Assembly: GCA_001464425.1 (NCBI GenBank)
Contig: LNEK01000040.1
Span: 172,890-236,889, forward strand
DNA: 64,000 bases
Direction of reading: 5' to 3'
From: Alphaproteobacteria bacterium Ga0077535
Lineage (GTDB): Bacteria; Pseudomonadota; Alphaproteobacteria; Caulobacterales; Aquidulcibacteraceae
The notes beneath the pieces were generated by a model. It did not search any database. It was not told where the DNA came from and saw only the letters and a list, made by a program, of their open reading frames with translations. Every line of letters begins with the position of its first letter. Position 1 is the first letter of the stretch. The translations under genes and the position numbers were made by a program. Positions 9,232-18,902 of the stretch are shown here, piece after piece.

Positions 9232-9623
9232 AGAGATTGGCTTTGTGCGCCGCGCTCGCACTATCGCCGCTGGCGAGCTCCTGCGCCTCGACTCCAGTCT
9301 ACGGGGAGTGGGTGGCTGGCGATTATTGCGCGTACGGTGCGGATGAGGCGCAAGGTTGGCGCCTAACTGAAGCGCCGGCAGATGCGGACGCCTATCGCGC
9401 ATTGGCCCGTGCAAGCTCTGACTCTGCCGAGGCCCCGGAAGGTGCGCGCGAATACTGGTTTGCGCGCGAAGATGGTGCGACGAAATACTGCCTCACCAAT
9501 CTTCAGCGTGCAGCTGGGCGGCGGCATTGGTGCAATCCCAAGCAAGCGGTGTGGTGGGAGTTTCGTCGCACCGAAGCGGGCCTCGCCCACGATGGCGCCA
9601 ATTTCCGCGTGTGCCTGACCTAG
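9228..9623 (+). CDS. small putative lipoprotein, unknown function
   Basis: 131 residues; ATG 9228 overlaps the TGA of the metallopeptidase gene. The N-terminus MKRLALCAALALSPLASSCAS is a likely lipoprotein signal (lipobox LASSC is imperfect). The mature part has four cysteines (DYCAY, KYCLT, HWCNP, RVCLT) at spacings that suggest two disulfides in the periplasm. No family was recognised. Coupling to the HExxH lipoprotein suggests a partner or inhibitor, which is inference. Its stop overlaps the convergent tautomerase gene by 4 nt. Confidence 0.6.
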   Translation: MKRLALCAALALSPLASSCASTPVYGEWVAGDYCAYGADEAQGWRLTEAPADADAYRALARASSDSAEAPEGAREYWFAREDGATKYCLTNLQRAAGRRHWCNPKQAVWWEFRRTEAGLAHDGANFRVCLT

Positions 9624-9823
9624 CGCGGCTTGGCGTTGCGCGCGGTGACGGTTTCGCCGCCGACACCCCAATTGTCGGTCTCAACTTCTTCGATGATGAC
9701 GACAGTGGTGGCCGGGTTCTTGTTGAGCACGCGTTGCAGCAACTCCGTCGCGCCCGCGATCAGCTCGGCCTTTTGCTCAGCCGTGGCGCCAGTCTTGGTG
9801 ATCTTGATGTTCACGTAGGGCAT
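9620..9823 (-). CDS. 4-oxalocrotonate tautomerase family protein
   Basis: 67 residues beginning Met-Pro, so the catalytic amino-terminal proline would be exposed after methionine removal, as in 4-oxalocrotonate tautomerase and its relatives. The KAELIAGATELLQRVL helix and the VVIIEEV strand fit the beta-alpha-beta unit of the family. Such enzymes tautomerise or dehalogenate small unsaturated acids; the substrate here is unknown. It lies 11 nt downstream of an aldo/keto reductase gene on the same strand. Confidence 0.85.
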   Translation of the reverse strand: MPYVNIKITKTGATAEQKAELIAGATELLQRVLNKNPATTVVIIEEVETDNWGVGGETVTARNAKPR

Positions 9824-9834
9824 GTGGGCCTCGT

Positions 9835-10815
9835 TCAGAAACCGGCGACGGGGTGGGGGATGTAGGGCTCCTCGAGCTGGCGAATTTCGTCAACCGTAAG
9901 CTCGAGATCGATTGCGGCGATCGATTCATTCAGTTGTTCGATCTTGGTCGCGCCAACGATCGGCGCGGTGACGCCGCGTTTGGCCAAGAGCCAAGCCAAT
10001 GCCACTTGCCCGCGTGACACGCCGCGCGTCGCTGCGATGGCGCCGACGCGTTCGATCACTTGCGTGTCCGCTTCAACGGTCTTGCGATAGAGATATTGCC
10101 CGAAGCGATCGGTTTCGCTGCGCTCAGTTTTCGTGTCAGCCGGACGCGCTAGCCGCCCGCGCGCCAGCGGCGACCACGGGATCACGCCAATGCCTTGATC
10201 GCGGCACAGCGGCAGCATCTCGCGCTCTTCTTCGCGGTAGAGCAGGTTCAGATGGTTCTGCATCGAGACGAAGCGCGTCCAGCCATTAGCGCTCTGCAGG
10301 GCCAATGCTTGCATGAACTGCCACGCCCACATCGAGGACGCGCCGATGTAGCGCGCCTTGCCGGACTTCACGACGTCGTGCAGCGCCTCCAGCGTTTCCT
10401 CGATCGGCGTTTCCGGATCGAGGCGGTGGATTTGGTAGAGGTCGACGTAGTCCGTGCCGAGCCGCTGTAAGCTCGCGTCGATCTCGCCGAAGATATGTTT
10501 ACGCGAAAGGCCTTTGCCGTTGGGATCGTTCGGCCGCATTTCGCCGTGCACTTTGGTGGCGATGACGATCTCGTCGCGCTTGGCGTACTTGTTTATAGCG
10601 CGACCGAGGAATTCTTCACTGGTGCCGGAGGAATAGACGTTCGCCGTGTCGAAGAAATTGATCCCGGCTTCGATCGCGCGCTTGAAGAACGGCTGCGCCG
10701 CGTCCTCGTTCAACGCCCACGGGTGGTTACCTTTAGTTCCGTCGGCATAGGCCATAGTGCCGAGGCAGATGCGCGAAACTTTGAGCCCGCTCTTGCCGAG
10801 ATTGACGTACTTCAT
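9835..10815 (-). CDS. aldo/keto reductase
   Basis: 326 residues, close to the usual AKR length. The catalytic tetrad is visible: Asp and Tyr in FDTANVYSSG, Lys in IVIATKV and His in YQIHRLD. The C-terminal IVGATKIEQLNESI segment binds NADPH. Overall pattern (CLGTMAYADG start, WSPLARGRLARP) resembles YajO/Tas-type reductases. Cytoplasmic oxidoreductase of unknown substrate. It lies between an ABC ATPase gene upstream (11-nt gap) and a tautomerase gene downstream, probably one minus-strand operon. Confidence 0.9.
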   Translation of the reverse strand: MKYVNLGKSGLKVSRICLGTMAYADGTKGNHPWALNEDAAQPFFKRAIEAGINFFDTANVYSSGTSEEFLGRAINKYAKRDEIVIATKVHGEMRPNDPNGKGLSRKHIFGEIDASLQRLGTDYVDLYQIHRLDPETPIEETLEALHDVVKSGKARYIGASSMWAWQFMQALALQSANGWTRFVSMQNHLNLLYREEEREMLPLCRDQGIGVIPWSPLARGRLARPADTKTERSETDRFGQYLYRKTVEADTQVIERVGAIAATRGVSRGQVALAWLLAKRGVTAPIVGATKIEQLNESIAAIDLELTVDEIRQLEEPYIPHPVAGF

Positions 10816-10826
10816 CTTTGGCTCCG

Positions 10827-11771
10827 TCAGGCAGTCAGTTGCACAAACACGTCTTCCAAATCCGGTTCTTCGATAGAAAGATCCTTGATCGAGATCCCGG
10901 CATTACGCACGCGATCGAGCATTTCTTCGACCGAGTGCTCACCGGTGCGATAGGTAATGGCGAACGCGCCGGTCGGGCGCATGGCGAAAGTGAAGTCTTC
11001 AAAGCCCTTGAGAGGGGGTGTGACCGGCGTTTGCGGCGTGACGACCAAGGTTTTCTGATCGAGGCGCGAGATCAGTTTATGCGTTGGCTCGCACGCGATG
11101 ACATTGCCGTGGTTGATAATCGCGATGGTGTCGCAGAGTTCTTGCGCTTCTTCGAGATAGTGCGTCGTCAGCACAATGGTGACGCCGCTCGCGTGGAGGG
11201 AACGCACATAGTCCCAAAGTTGGCGGCGCAGTTCAACGTCGACGCCGGCGGTCGGCTCATCCAGCACCAAGACCGGCGGCGCATGCACCATGGCTTTCGC
11301 CACCAACAGCCGGCGCTTCATGCCGCCAGAGAGCGTGCGTGCATAAGCGTCTCGCTTATCCCAAAGCCCGACAGCTTTCAGAATCTCTTCAGTGCGCCGT
11401 TCCGCTTTCGGCACGCCGTAATAGCCAGCCTGGATCTCCAACGCTTCGCCCGGCGTGAAAAACGGGTCCATGTTCAATTCTTGCGGCACGATGCCGATGG
11501 CGCCGCGCGCGTTCATCGGATCGGTCGTGATGTCGTGACCCCAAATCTTCGCCGTGCCGCCGCTCTTCACGACCAAGCCGCCAAGAATGTTGATGAACGT
11601 CGACTTGCCGGCGCCGTTGGGGCCAAGCAGGCCAAAAAACGATCCGCGCGGTACGACCAGATCGACGCTCTTCAGCGCGTGCGTGGCATTGCCCTTGCCT
11701 TGGGCGCTATAGGTTTTGTCGAGGCCCCGCGCCTCGATGGCGAACTGGGGCTCTGTCTGGGGTGCGAGCAT
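10827..11771 (-). CDS. ABC transporter ATP-binding protein (YadG/CcmA-like), no permease adjacent
   Basis: 314 residues. Walker A GPNGAGKST, Q-loop (GIVPQELNMD), signature LSGGM, Walker B VLVLDEPTAG and the switch His in LTTHYLEEA are all intact. A C-terminal extension of ~80 residues (ending PDLEDVFVQLTA) is typical of ABC-2-type drug or polysaccharide exporters such as YadG. In YadG systems a YadH-like permease gene normally follows directly; here the next genes are an aldo/keto reductase and a tautomerase, so the membrane partner must be elsewhere or absent. Confidence 0.9.
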   Translation of the reverse strand: MLAPQTEPQFAIEARGLDKTYSAQGKGNATHALKSVDLVVPRGSFFGLLGPNGAGKSTFINILGGLVVKSGGTAKIWGHDITTDPMNARGAIGIVPQELNMDPFFTPGEALEIQAGYYGVPKAERRTEEILKAVGLWDKRDAYARTLSGGMKRRLLVAKAMVHAPPVLVLDEPTAGVDVELRRQLWDYVRSLHASGVTIVLTTHYLEEAQELCDTIAIINHGNVIACEPTHKLISRLDQKTLVVTPQTPVTPPLKGFEDFTFAMRPTGAFAITYRTGEHSVEEMLDRVRNAGISIKDLSIEEPDLEDVFVQLTA

Positions 11772-11859
11772 GGAGAACCTGGAGGCCGCATTGCGCGGCT
11801 GAGCGATGCGCTTTAGGTACGGGCGCTCGTTCTACGCTTCAACCCGGACCGCACCAGAA

Positions 11860-12090
11860 ATGGCGAAACTTCCCGACAATCCGAAGACCGATCAGTCGAC
11901 GCCGGGGCACCCCGACGCGTTGCCGGCGCCGGAAGTGATCATCGTGACGTCGACACGGGTGAAGTGCGATGGCGGCGGCGGCGCGCTCGGGCACCCGGTT
12001 GTCTATTACGACATGGGCGAAGAACGCTTCGTCGAGTGCGGCTATTGCGACCGCCGGTTCGTTTTGGCCGAAGGCGCCGGCGGCCACTAA
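11860..12090 (+). CDS. zinc-finger domain protein (zf-CHCC, NDUFS6-like)
   Basis: 76 residues from ATG 11860; the frame is open to 11806. The C-terminal half has the CHCC pattern: CDGGGGALGHP (Cys and His), then ECGYCDRRFVL (two Cys). This is the zf-CHCC domain shared with mitochondrial complex I accessory subunit NDUFS6, common as a small free-standing protein in alphaproteobacteria. A zinc-binding role is likely; a link to complex I is inference by homology. Its TAA overlaps the stop of the convergent DUF3857 gene (CTAA). Confidence 0.85.
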   Translation: MAKLPDNPKTDQSTPGHPDALPAPEVIIVTSTRVKCDGGGGALGHPVVYYDMGEERFVECGYCDRRFVLAEGAGGH

Positions 12091-14132
12091 AGCGCGGCGC
12101 CGCCATTCTGCCAAAACACATAACCGGCGAACAACGCCCAAGGCAGCAGGCGCCAAAACCAATCGCCGCGATCGGTCCAGTCGCTGGTTTCGCCGTTGCT
12201 TTCGGCGCCAATGAACATGCCGCGTTTGCCGACCTGTCCGGTGATGACGAGATCGGACTGATCCATCTCCGCAAGGATGGCGCGATACTGATCCGCTTCC
12301 GACGCCGGCAGCATCAGCGCGCGAAACTCGACGCGCTGTTCCAAAACAAAGGTGCGCGGGCCTTCCTTGCGCAATTCGTTGCGATAAACGAGCGCTGAGC
12401 TTTCCACCGTGCGCTTCCAGCCGCTGAACTTGATCGGGTAGGCGGTGTCGATCGTCACCTTGCGCGACACCGTGCCCATCTGGCCGAGATAAATCGGATG
12501 AATACGGGGCCCGGCGTCGAGCGGCGTCAACTGCGAGCGGATTGTGAGATCGTAAGTGCTGAAGATGCGCGTCTTGTTTTGCCCGGGCGACCAAGCTCCG
12601 GCGATCTCATAAACTTCGATAGCTGAAATTTCGTTGAGTTCGGCATTGTCGCTCAGGATGTCCTGACGCACCGGTTGCGCGCCCGCGTAACGGCGAGCGA
12701 TGTCTTCGGCGTAGAGTTTGAACAAGCCGACCAAACCCTCGCGCGCAATATGCTCGCGCACCCATTCGGCGCGGCCGCGGCGTGACGTGAGCTTCCACTC
12801 ATAGCGCACCGGATGCTCCGGCGATTTGCCGAGCGTGATGTTTTCCTCTGCCTCCAACGTGTGCGCGGGCGCCGGATCGGACATGCGCTCAAGCGCCACC
12901 GCGCCGGGCTTAAGCGGCAGCGCCCAGCCGAAATGGCATTTGTTGAGGGCGCCAAGCGGGCTTGGCTGCATCAGCCGCGTCGGATCGAGCCAATAGACAG
13001 TGCCATCGGCCACGACGCGAACGATGCAATGGTCGAAAACCACGCCGCTGGGCAGCCACGTGTTCAGGCCATAGCCGTCACGCGTGTTGACGAGCGCAGG
13101 GCAGGCGTCGAGCCCAAGCTTGCGCGCCATGTGCACGTAGAGCTTCGATTTGTCCTTGCAGTCGCCATAGCGCGTCGCGCAGATTTGCTCGAGCGTGCGC
13201 GGCGTGAAGCCGCCTTCACCGATCGAGATTGCAAGATAGCGGACGGAGTTTTGCGTAAAGCGGAGCACCGCGGCGGCGCGGCCCGCTGCTGTTTTTTCTT
13301 CCGCGGCGATGCGCTGGATTTCCGCTTCCACATCATCAGGCAGCGGCCCCGCATCTTCATAGAGCGGTGTGAACGTGTCAGCGACTTCGGCCCAATTGCG
13401 CCATTCGGAAAACTGAATGCCTGCGCTTTGGATCGTCCAGGGTGGCGTGAGCGCTTCGAAGCGCACGCCGGGGCGCTCCTTCGTGTGCCAACGCCGATCA
13501 ATGATGCCGTTGGCCTCGGTTTGTGTCGGCTCCGGCGTATTGGAGAAGGCGCGTTCCGCCACGGTGCGCGTTGTTGGCGTGCGCTGGCGCAGCCGCGTTT
13601 CGCAAATCCCAACGCCCCACTCAAACGGCACCCACGAAGCATGGCGCCCGCCCAGTGATTTGCGCATGCCAAAGAGCGTGTACGAGGTTTCGACCACATC
13701 CCCCTGACGCACGTCGGGCAGCGTGACGTGAATGGTGAGCCGGCCATCGAATTGCAGCCGCTCCATGTTGCGTTCGCGGCGCAGCACCTCGAAGAACGCC
13801 GTCGTCGTGTGCTCGATGCGTTGGCCGGCGCGGATCACCGCGATCGAATGCACGTCGAGACGTTCGAACGCCGGATCGAAGCTGACGCTGAACTGCGCGA
13901 CGCGCTCGGCGCCTACAGAAGCGGTTACAAGTTCTGCGCGGCGATAGTACCAGGCGCGTTCCTCGCTGAGATCAATCTGAGAATCGTCCAGCAGAACGCA
14001 GACGCCATTGGCGATGAAATGTGGGTTGGCTTCGGCGGGAATGTCATAAGGCGATAGATCGGCCCACACCGGCGGCGCCGCCACCCGTGCGCCGGGCGTG
14101 ATCTCGCGATACGCAATGTGTTCTTGATCCAT
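12087..14132 (-). CDS. DUF3857 and transglutaminase-like domain protein
   Basis: 681 residues. The first ~230 residues fit DUF3857 (SEERAWYYRRAELVT, VRQGDVVETSYTLFG). A transglutaminase-like core follows, with the catalytic triad visible as Cys325 (RYGDCKDKS), His368 (FDHCIV) and Asp383 (WLDPT). The C-terminal region ends in a hydrophobic segment (residues ~660-680, WRLLPWALFAGYVFW) that could anchor the protein in the membrane. No classical signal peptide is seen at the N-terminus. Proteins of this architecture are common in Proteobacteria and Bacteroidetes with unknown substrates; a cysteine peptidase activity is possible. Confidence 0.85.
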   Translation of the reverse strand: MDQEHIAYREITPGARVAAPPVWADLSPYDIPAEANPHFIANGVCVLLDDSQIDLSEERAWYYRRAELVTASVGAERVAQFSVSFDPAFERLDVHSIAVIRAGQRIEHTTTAFFEVLRRERNMERLQFDGRLTIHVTLPDVRQGDVVETSYTLFGMRKSLGGRHASWVPFEWGVGICETRLRQRTPTTRTVAERAFSNTPEPTQTEANGIIDRRWHTKERPGVRFEALTPPWTIQSAGIQFSEWRNWAEVADTFTPLYEDAGPLPDDVEAEIQRIAAEEKTAAGRAAAVLRFTQNSVRYLAISIGEGGFTPRTLEQICATRYGDCKDKSKLYVHMARKLGLDACPALVNTRDGYGLNTWLPSGVVFDHCIVRVVADGTVYWLDPTRLMQPSPLGALNKCHFGWALPLKPGAVALERMSDPAPAHTLEAEENITLGKSPEHPVRYEWKLTSRRGRAEWVREHIAREGLVGLFKLYAEDIARRYAGAQPVRQDILSDNAELNEISAIEVYEIAGAWSPGQNKTRIFSTYDLTIRSQLTPLDAGPRIHPIYLGQMGTVSRKVTIDTAYPIKFSGWKRTVESSALVYRNELRKEGPRTFVLEQRVEFRALMLPASEADQYRAILAEMDQSDLVITGQVGKRGMFIGAESNGETSDWTDRGDWFWRLLPWALFAGYVFWQNGGAAL

Positions 14133-14261
14133 GTGTCCCGCCGCTCAAGTTCCTTAGCGGCAAAGGCGGGCGCCGACAACGCGGGAAGACGGCGAGGTCC
14201 GATTTCGGCGTGCGGCGTTGCAAGCGGGCGCCTACATTGCCGTACAAGTAAGGAGCCCTCC

Positions 14262-15068
14262 ATGCCCGCACGCCCACAATCCGCCGCCGAATTCCATGCC
14301 CTGCACAAGGATTTTCTGATCCTGCCGAACGCCTGGGACGCGGCCAGTGCGCGGATCACACAGGATGCGGGGGCAAAAGCGATTGCGACGTCGAGCGCCG
14401 CTGTTGCCTGGGCCCATGGATATGCCGATGGGCACCATTTTCCGATCGATAAATTGATCGCGGTCGTTGCGGCGATTGCCCGCGCGGTGAGTGTGCCGAT
14501 CACCACCGATGCGGAAGGCGGCTATGATGATGACCCGGCGCGGGTGCGCGAGAACGTGCGCGCGCTTATTGATGCAGGCGCGGTCGGCATAAACCTGGAA
14601 AACGGAAAGTGGCCGCACGAACTGCATTTGCGCAAGATTGAAGCGGCGCGTGAAGCAGGTGCGCAAGCTGGCGTCGATCTCTTCGTCAATGCGCGCACCG
14701 ATGTGATCTTGAAGCAATTGGTTGCGCCGGAAGAGGCGGTGGCGGAGACGCTGCGCCGCGCGCGCGCGATCAAGGGCGCCGGCGCAAGCGGTCTGTTCGT
14801 GCCGGGCATTGCCGATAGCGCGATGATCGAAACAATTGCGCGCGAAGCGGGGTTGCCGCTCAACGTGATGGCGCGGCCAGGCATCGCCCCGGCTGCCGAG
14901 CTTAAAGCGATGGGCGTCAAACGCCTGAGTGCGGCGACCGGGCTCTTCAATGCCGCCATGGCGGCCACGCATGACGCCGCGGCGGATTTCCTCAACGGCG
15001 GCGAATCGGAAAAGCTGTGGGCGCGGCGCGGCACACCGCCCGATTATAACAAGCTGTTCGCCGGTTGA
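14262..15068 (+). CDS. isocitrate lyase/PEP mutase superfamily protein
   Basis: 268 residues from ATG 14262, preceded by AAGGAG; the frame is open upstream to 14118 but overlaps the divergent gene. PNAWDAASAR near the N-terminus, TTDAEGGYDDD for metal binding and GINLENG follow the pattern of the isocitrate lyase/phosphoenolpyruvate mutase family. The catalytic loop of true isocitrate lyases (KKCGH) is absent, as in oxaloacetate decarboxylase-like and 2-methylisocitrate lyase-like members. A C-C bond lyase on a small keto or hydroxy acid is probable; the substrate is unknown. polA starts 38 nt downstream. Confidence 0.85.
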   Translation: MPARPQSAAEFHALHKDFLILPNAWDAASARITQDAGAKAIATSSAAVAWAHGYADGHHFPIDKLIAVVAAIARAVSVPITTDAEGGYDDDPARVRENVRALIDAGAVGINLENGKWPHELHLRKIEAAREAGAQAGVDLFVNARTDVILKQLVAPEEAVAETLRRARAIKGAGASGLFVPGIADSAMIETIAREAGLPLNVMARPGIAPAAELKAMGVKRLSAATGLFNAAMAATHDAAADFLNGGESEKLWARRGTPPDYNKLFAG

Positions 15069-15106
15069 GTGCTGACGGGACGCGGCGAAGCGCCTAGATA
15101 GGCGCG

Positions 15107-17954
15107 ATGGCTAAATCCTCTGCGCCCCGCCTCTACCTTATCGACGGCTCGGGCTACATTTTCCGCGCCTACCATGCATTGCCGCCGCTGACGCGCGCGT
15201 CGGACGGGCTCTCCGTCGGCGCCGTGGCTGGCTTTTGCAACATGCTGTGGAAGTTCTTGGAGGAAATGAAGGGCAGCGAGGCGCCGACGCACCTCGCCGT
15301 CATCTTCGACAAGAGCGAAGTTACGTTCCGCAACGAGCTTTATCCCGAATACAAAGCCCATCGCCCGCCGACTCCTGAAGATCTTGCGCCGCAATTTCCG
15401 CTGATCCGCGACGCCACGCGAGCGTTCAATCTGCCGTGCATCGAGATGGGCGGCTTCGAGGCGGACGATCTGATCGCGACGTATGCACGCCAAGCGGCCG
15501 CGACCGGCGCGAGCGTGCGCATCGTGTCGTCCGATAAAGACTTGATGCAGTTGATCGTGGATGGCGTGATCCAACTCTACGATCCGATGAAGAACCGTCT
15601 GCTCGGTCCAGAAGCCGTGATGGAAAAGTTCGGCGTGACGCCCGACAAAGTCATCGACGCGCAAGCGCTGATTGGCGACAGCACCGATAACGTTCCAGGC
15701 GCCCCTGGCATCGGCCCAAAAACCGCCGCCGAACTGATCACCCAATTCGGTTCGCTCGACGCCATCCTCGAACGCGCAAACGAGATCAAACAACCAAAGC
15801 GGCGCGAGACGCTGATCAACAACGCCGATCAAATCCGTCTCTCCAGAGTATTGGTGACGCTGAAGGATGATGTCGCGGTGGAGGAGAAGTGGGAAGATTT
15901 CGCCGTGCGCGAGCCCGATCCCGCCATGCTGCTGCAATTCCTCGACGCGATGGAATTCCGCACCCTGAGCCGCCGCGTGCGCGAGCACTACGCCAAGGAA
16001 AAAGGCTTGCAGATTGTCGCTTCCTACGCTGCCGGTGGCGGCGCGGCGACGGTTGAGCCGGTCGCTGGCGCGCCTTCAAACGCTGTGATCGAAGAAGTCG
16101 AGCGCGAGTTTAAGCGCGATGCTTACAAAGTCGTGCGCGATGTCGCGGCGCTGAAGGACTACGTCACGCGCGCGCGCCGTGAGGGCGTCGTCGGCATCGA
16201 CACGGAAGCGGATTCAACCGACGCAACGCGCGCGCAGCTGGTCGGCATTTCCTTATCGGTCGCCGCCAACGACGCGATCTATGTGCCGCTGGCGCACCGC
16301 GGCGCCGATCCGCGCGCGGGCGAATTGTTTGCGAGTGAGGTCCCGGAAGCGAGCGCCGCGCCAGATACCGGCACGCAGATTCCGCTCCGCGATGCGCTCG
16401 CCGCGCTGCACGAGCTATTGCAGGACACTTCGGTGTTGAAGGTCGGCCTCAACATAAAGTGGGACATCGCACTCTTCGCCAAACACAAAATCGCGCTCGC
16501 GCCATACGACGATCCGATGCTGATCTCATACGCCCTCTATGGTGGCCTCGATCCGCACGACAAAACGTTTCTGGTCGAAAAGCATCTCGGCCACGGCCTG
16601 ACGCCAATTGCCGACGTAACCGGCAAAGGCAAAACGCAAGTCAGTTTCGATCTCGCGCCCGTGGAGCGCGCGGCGATCTATTCGTGCGAGCAGGCCGACG
16701 CTTCGCTGCGGCTCTGGCGCAAGTTGAAGCCAGAGCTCGGCCGCGAGCGCTTGGCGACGGTGTACGAAACGCTGGAGCGGCCGCTGCCAACGGTGCTCGC
16801 AGCAATGGAGCGAGAGGGGATCAAGATCGATCCGCACATGCTGTCGCGCCTCTCCGGCGATTTCGCGCAGCGTATGTTGCAGTACGAGCAAGAGGCTTAC
16901 GGCCTCGCCGGCCGCGAGTTCAACATGGGCTCGCCGAAGCAACTCGGCGAAATTCTGTTCGACGAGATGAAGCTGCAAGGCGGCTCGAAAACCAAAACCG
17001 GCGCTTGGTCCACGGATGCGACCATCCTCGAAGAATTGGCCGAGCAGCACGATCTGCCGCGCAAGCTCGACCTATACCGAAGCTTTGGGCCAAGCGATCA
17101 ACGCGCAGACTGGCCGCGTGCATACGAGCTACGCGCTCGCATCAACGACGACAGGGCGTCTCTCCTCAAACGATCCAAATCTGCAGAACATCCCGATCCG
17201 CACTGAGGAAGGCAGGCGCATCCGCGAAGCGTTCATCGCGGAGCCGGGAAACCTACTCGTCTCCGCAGACTATTCGCAGATCGAGCTCCGCCTGCTGGCG
17301 CACGTCGCGGACATTCCGCAGCTAAAGCAGGCCTTCGCGGACGGCGTCGATATTCACGCGCGTACCGCGTCGGAAATGTTTGGCGTGCCGGTGGAGGGCA
17401 TGCCGAAAGAAATCCGCAACAACGCTAAAGCCATCAATTTCGGCATCATCTACGGCATTTCGGCGTTCGGTCTCGCGCGCAATCTCGGCATCGAGCGCGA
17501 AGAGGCGGGCGCGTACATCAAGATGTATTTCGAACGCTTTCCCGGCATCCGCGACTACATGGAAGAGACCAAAGCCTTCGCGCGCGCCCACGGCTACGTG
17601 AAAACAATTTTTGGCCGCCGCATCTGGGTGAGGGGCGTGCAGTCAAAGAACGGCCAAGAGCGACAGGCCGGCGAACGCCAAGCCATTAACGCGCCGCTCC
17701 AAGGCGCCGCCGCCGATATCATCCGCCGCGCTATGGTGCGCTTGCCGGACGCGCTGGCGCGATCGGGCCTAAAGGCGCGCATGCTGCTGCAAGTCCACGA
17801 CGAACTCGTCTTCGAAGCGCCGAAGGATGAAGCCGACGCGCTCTGCAAACTCGCCAAAGACGTGATGGAAGCCGCGCCCATGCCGGCCGCGTCCCTGAGC
17901 GTGCCGCTCACCGTTGAAGCAAAAGCCGGCGCAACCTGGGGCGCGGCGCACTAA
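15107..17954 (+). pseudogene. polA: DNA polymerase I, frameshifted in the polymerase domain
   Basis: DNA polymerase I processes Okazaki fragments and fills repair gaps. Residues 1 to ~300 form the 5'-3' exonuclease (LIDGSGYIFRAYHALPP, GDSTDNVPGAPGIGPKTA), then a 3'-5' exonuclease-like domain (GIDTEADSTD), then the polymerase. At about 17062-17071 the frame switches: upstream reads LPRKLD, while downstream in another frame STYTEAL, TGRLSSNDPNLQNIP, DYSQIELR and LQVHDELVFE continue to the stop at 17954. About 10-11 conserved residues (the DWRQLxKLK segment) are missing. Restoring ~32 nt (or 29) repairs the frame and gives ~960 codons, the family size. TCGAC at the junction is a candidate direct repeat. 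Everything else is pristine, so assembly error is likely. Confidence 0.93.
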
Positions 17955-17966
17955 GGGGAAGCAGAA

Positions 17967-18887
17967 ATGAGAACGATTTTTGCGGTGATCTGCGCGATAG
18001 CTTGTGCGGGCTCCGCGTTTGCCCAATCCGACTCGACAGAAATACCATTTGCCCCGTCTGCAGGGTCTGAGTGGAATATCACAGAGGTGCGCACACGCAC
18101 TGGCCGTGGCGAAGGTCGCGACGAGACAAAAGTGGCTACGACGCGAGGCACGCTTACATTGATTGATCGCACGCGCGATGGTTTCCGAGCGAACTGGATT
18201 CTGAATCAAATCAACGCAGACGGTGTCACGGTGACGGATGAGCCGCAGTTGCTTATCGGCCTCAACATGGGCCTCATGCTTGATGAGGCCGGCGCCCCTG
18301 TTTCGGTCGATGAGTGGCCGGCGCTCCGCGCGCAGATTTTTGCCGCCATGGAGGACATTACACCTGCCGCAGAACGCACGGAGTCTTGGAGGCGCAGCAT
18401 TGCAACGATCGAGAACCTGATGTCGCAATGGGCGCCAGCTCATGCGGCGCAAATGCTTGTGCCTGGCATTGCCGTGATGTCGATTTGCCAAGGCACTGAT
18501 TTGAATGTGGGCGAACCGGTCACCGCGACCACGCGCATGCCGAACGCACTAGGTGGCCCGCCCATTGATGCGACTGAGTCACTCACGCTTGTAAGCATGG
18601 ATCGGAGCGTCGGCGTGGCCAGGCTGGTCTATACGCGCGGACTTGATCCGGAATCCGCCACTGCCTCCATTCGTCAGACGCTGGTCAATTTGGCGCGCGA
18701 CAGCGGCCGGCCCGTCGAAGAGATCGAGCAGATGTTCGCCAATATGACAATGACCCACGATACCCGCGCCGAGTGCGTCGTGGATTTGGTCACTGGCGTT
18801 ACGCGTTCAGCGACGCACGAAGTCATTGTTACTATGGGCCCCGTTTCTCGGTCGGACAGACGCGAAATTACGGTCGCCGCCCGATAA
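17967..18887 (+). CDS. secreted protein of unknown function
   Basis: 306 residues with a classical signal peptide (MRTIFAVICAIACAGSAFAQ, cleavage after AFA). The mature protein looks like a soluble periplasmic beta-rich protein with two cysteines (SICQG, AECVV) that could form a disulfide. No family was recognised. ATG 17967 follows AAGGGGAAGCAGAA, a good ribosome site. It begins 12 nt after polA, so it may be read from the polA transcript. The stop lies 15 nt before the convergent next gene. Confidence 0.6.
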   Translation: MRTIFAVICAIACAGSAFAQSDSTEIPFAPSAGSEWNITEVRTRTGRGEGRDETKVATTRGTLTLIDRTRDGFRANWILNQINADGVTVTDEPQLLIGLNMGLMLDEAGAPVSVDEWPALRAQIFAAMEDITPAAERTESWRRSIATIENLMSQWAPAHAAQMLVPGIAVMSICQGTDLNVGEPVTATTRMPNALGGPPIDATESLTLVSMDRSVGVARLVYTRGLDPESATASIRQTLVNLARDSGRPVEEIEQMFANMTMTHDTRAECVVDLVTGVTRSATHEVIVTMGPVSRSDRREITVAAR

Positions 18888-18902
18888 AGGCGAAGTCCAG
18901 AC

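Noticed and set aside
17062..17071. Programmed ribosomal frameshift in polA (and the other five genes)
   Set aside because: No slippery heptamer or downstream stimulatory structure is evident, and conserved residues are missing, which frameshifting cannot restore.
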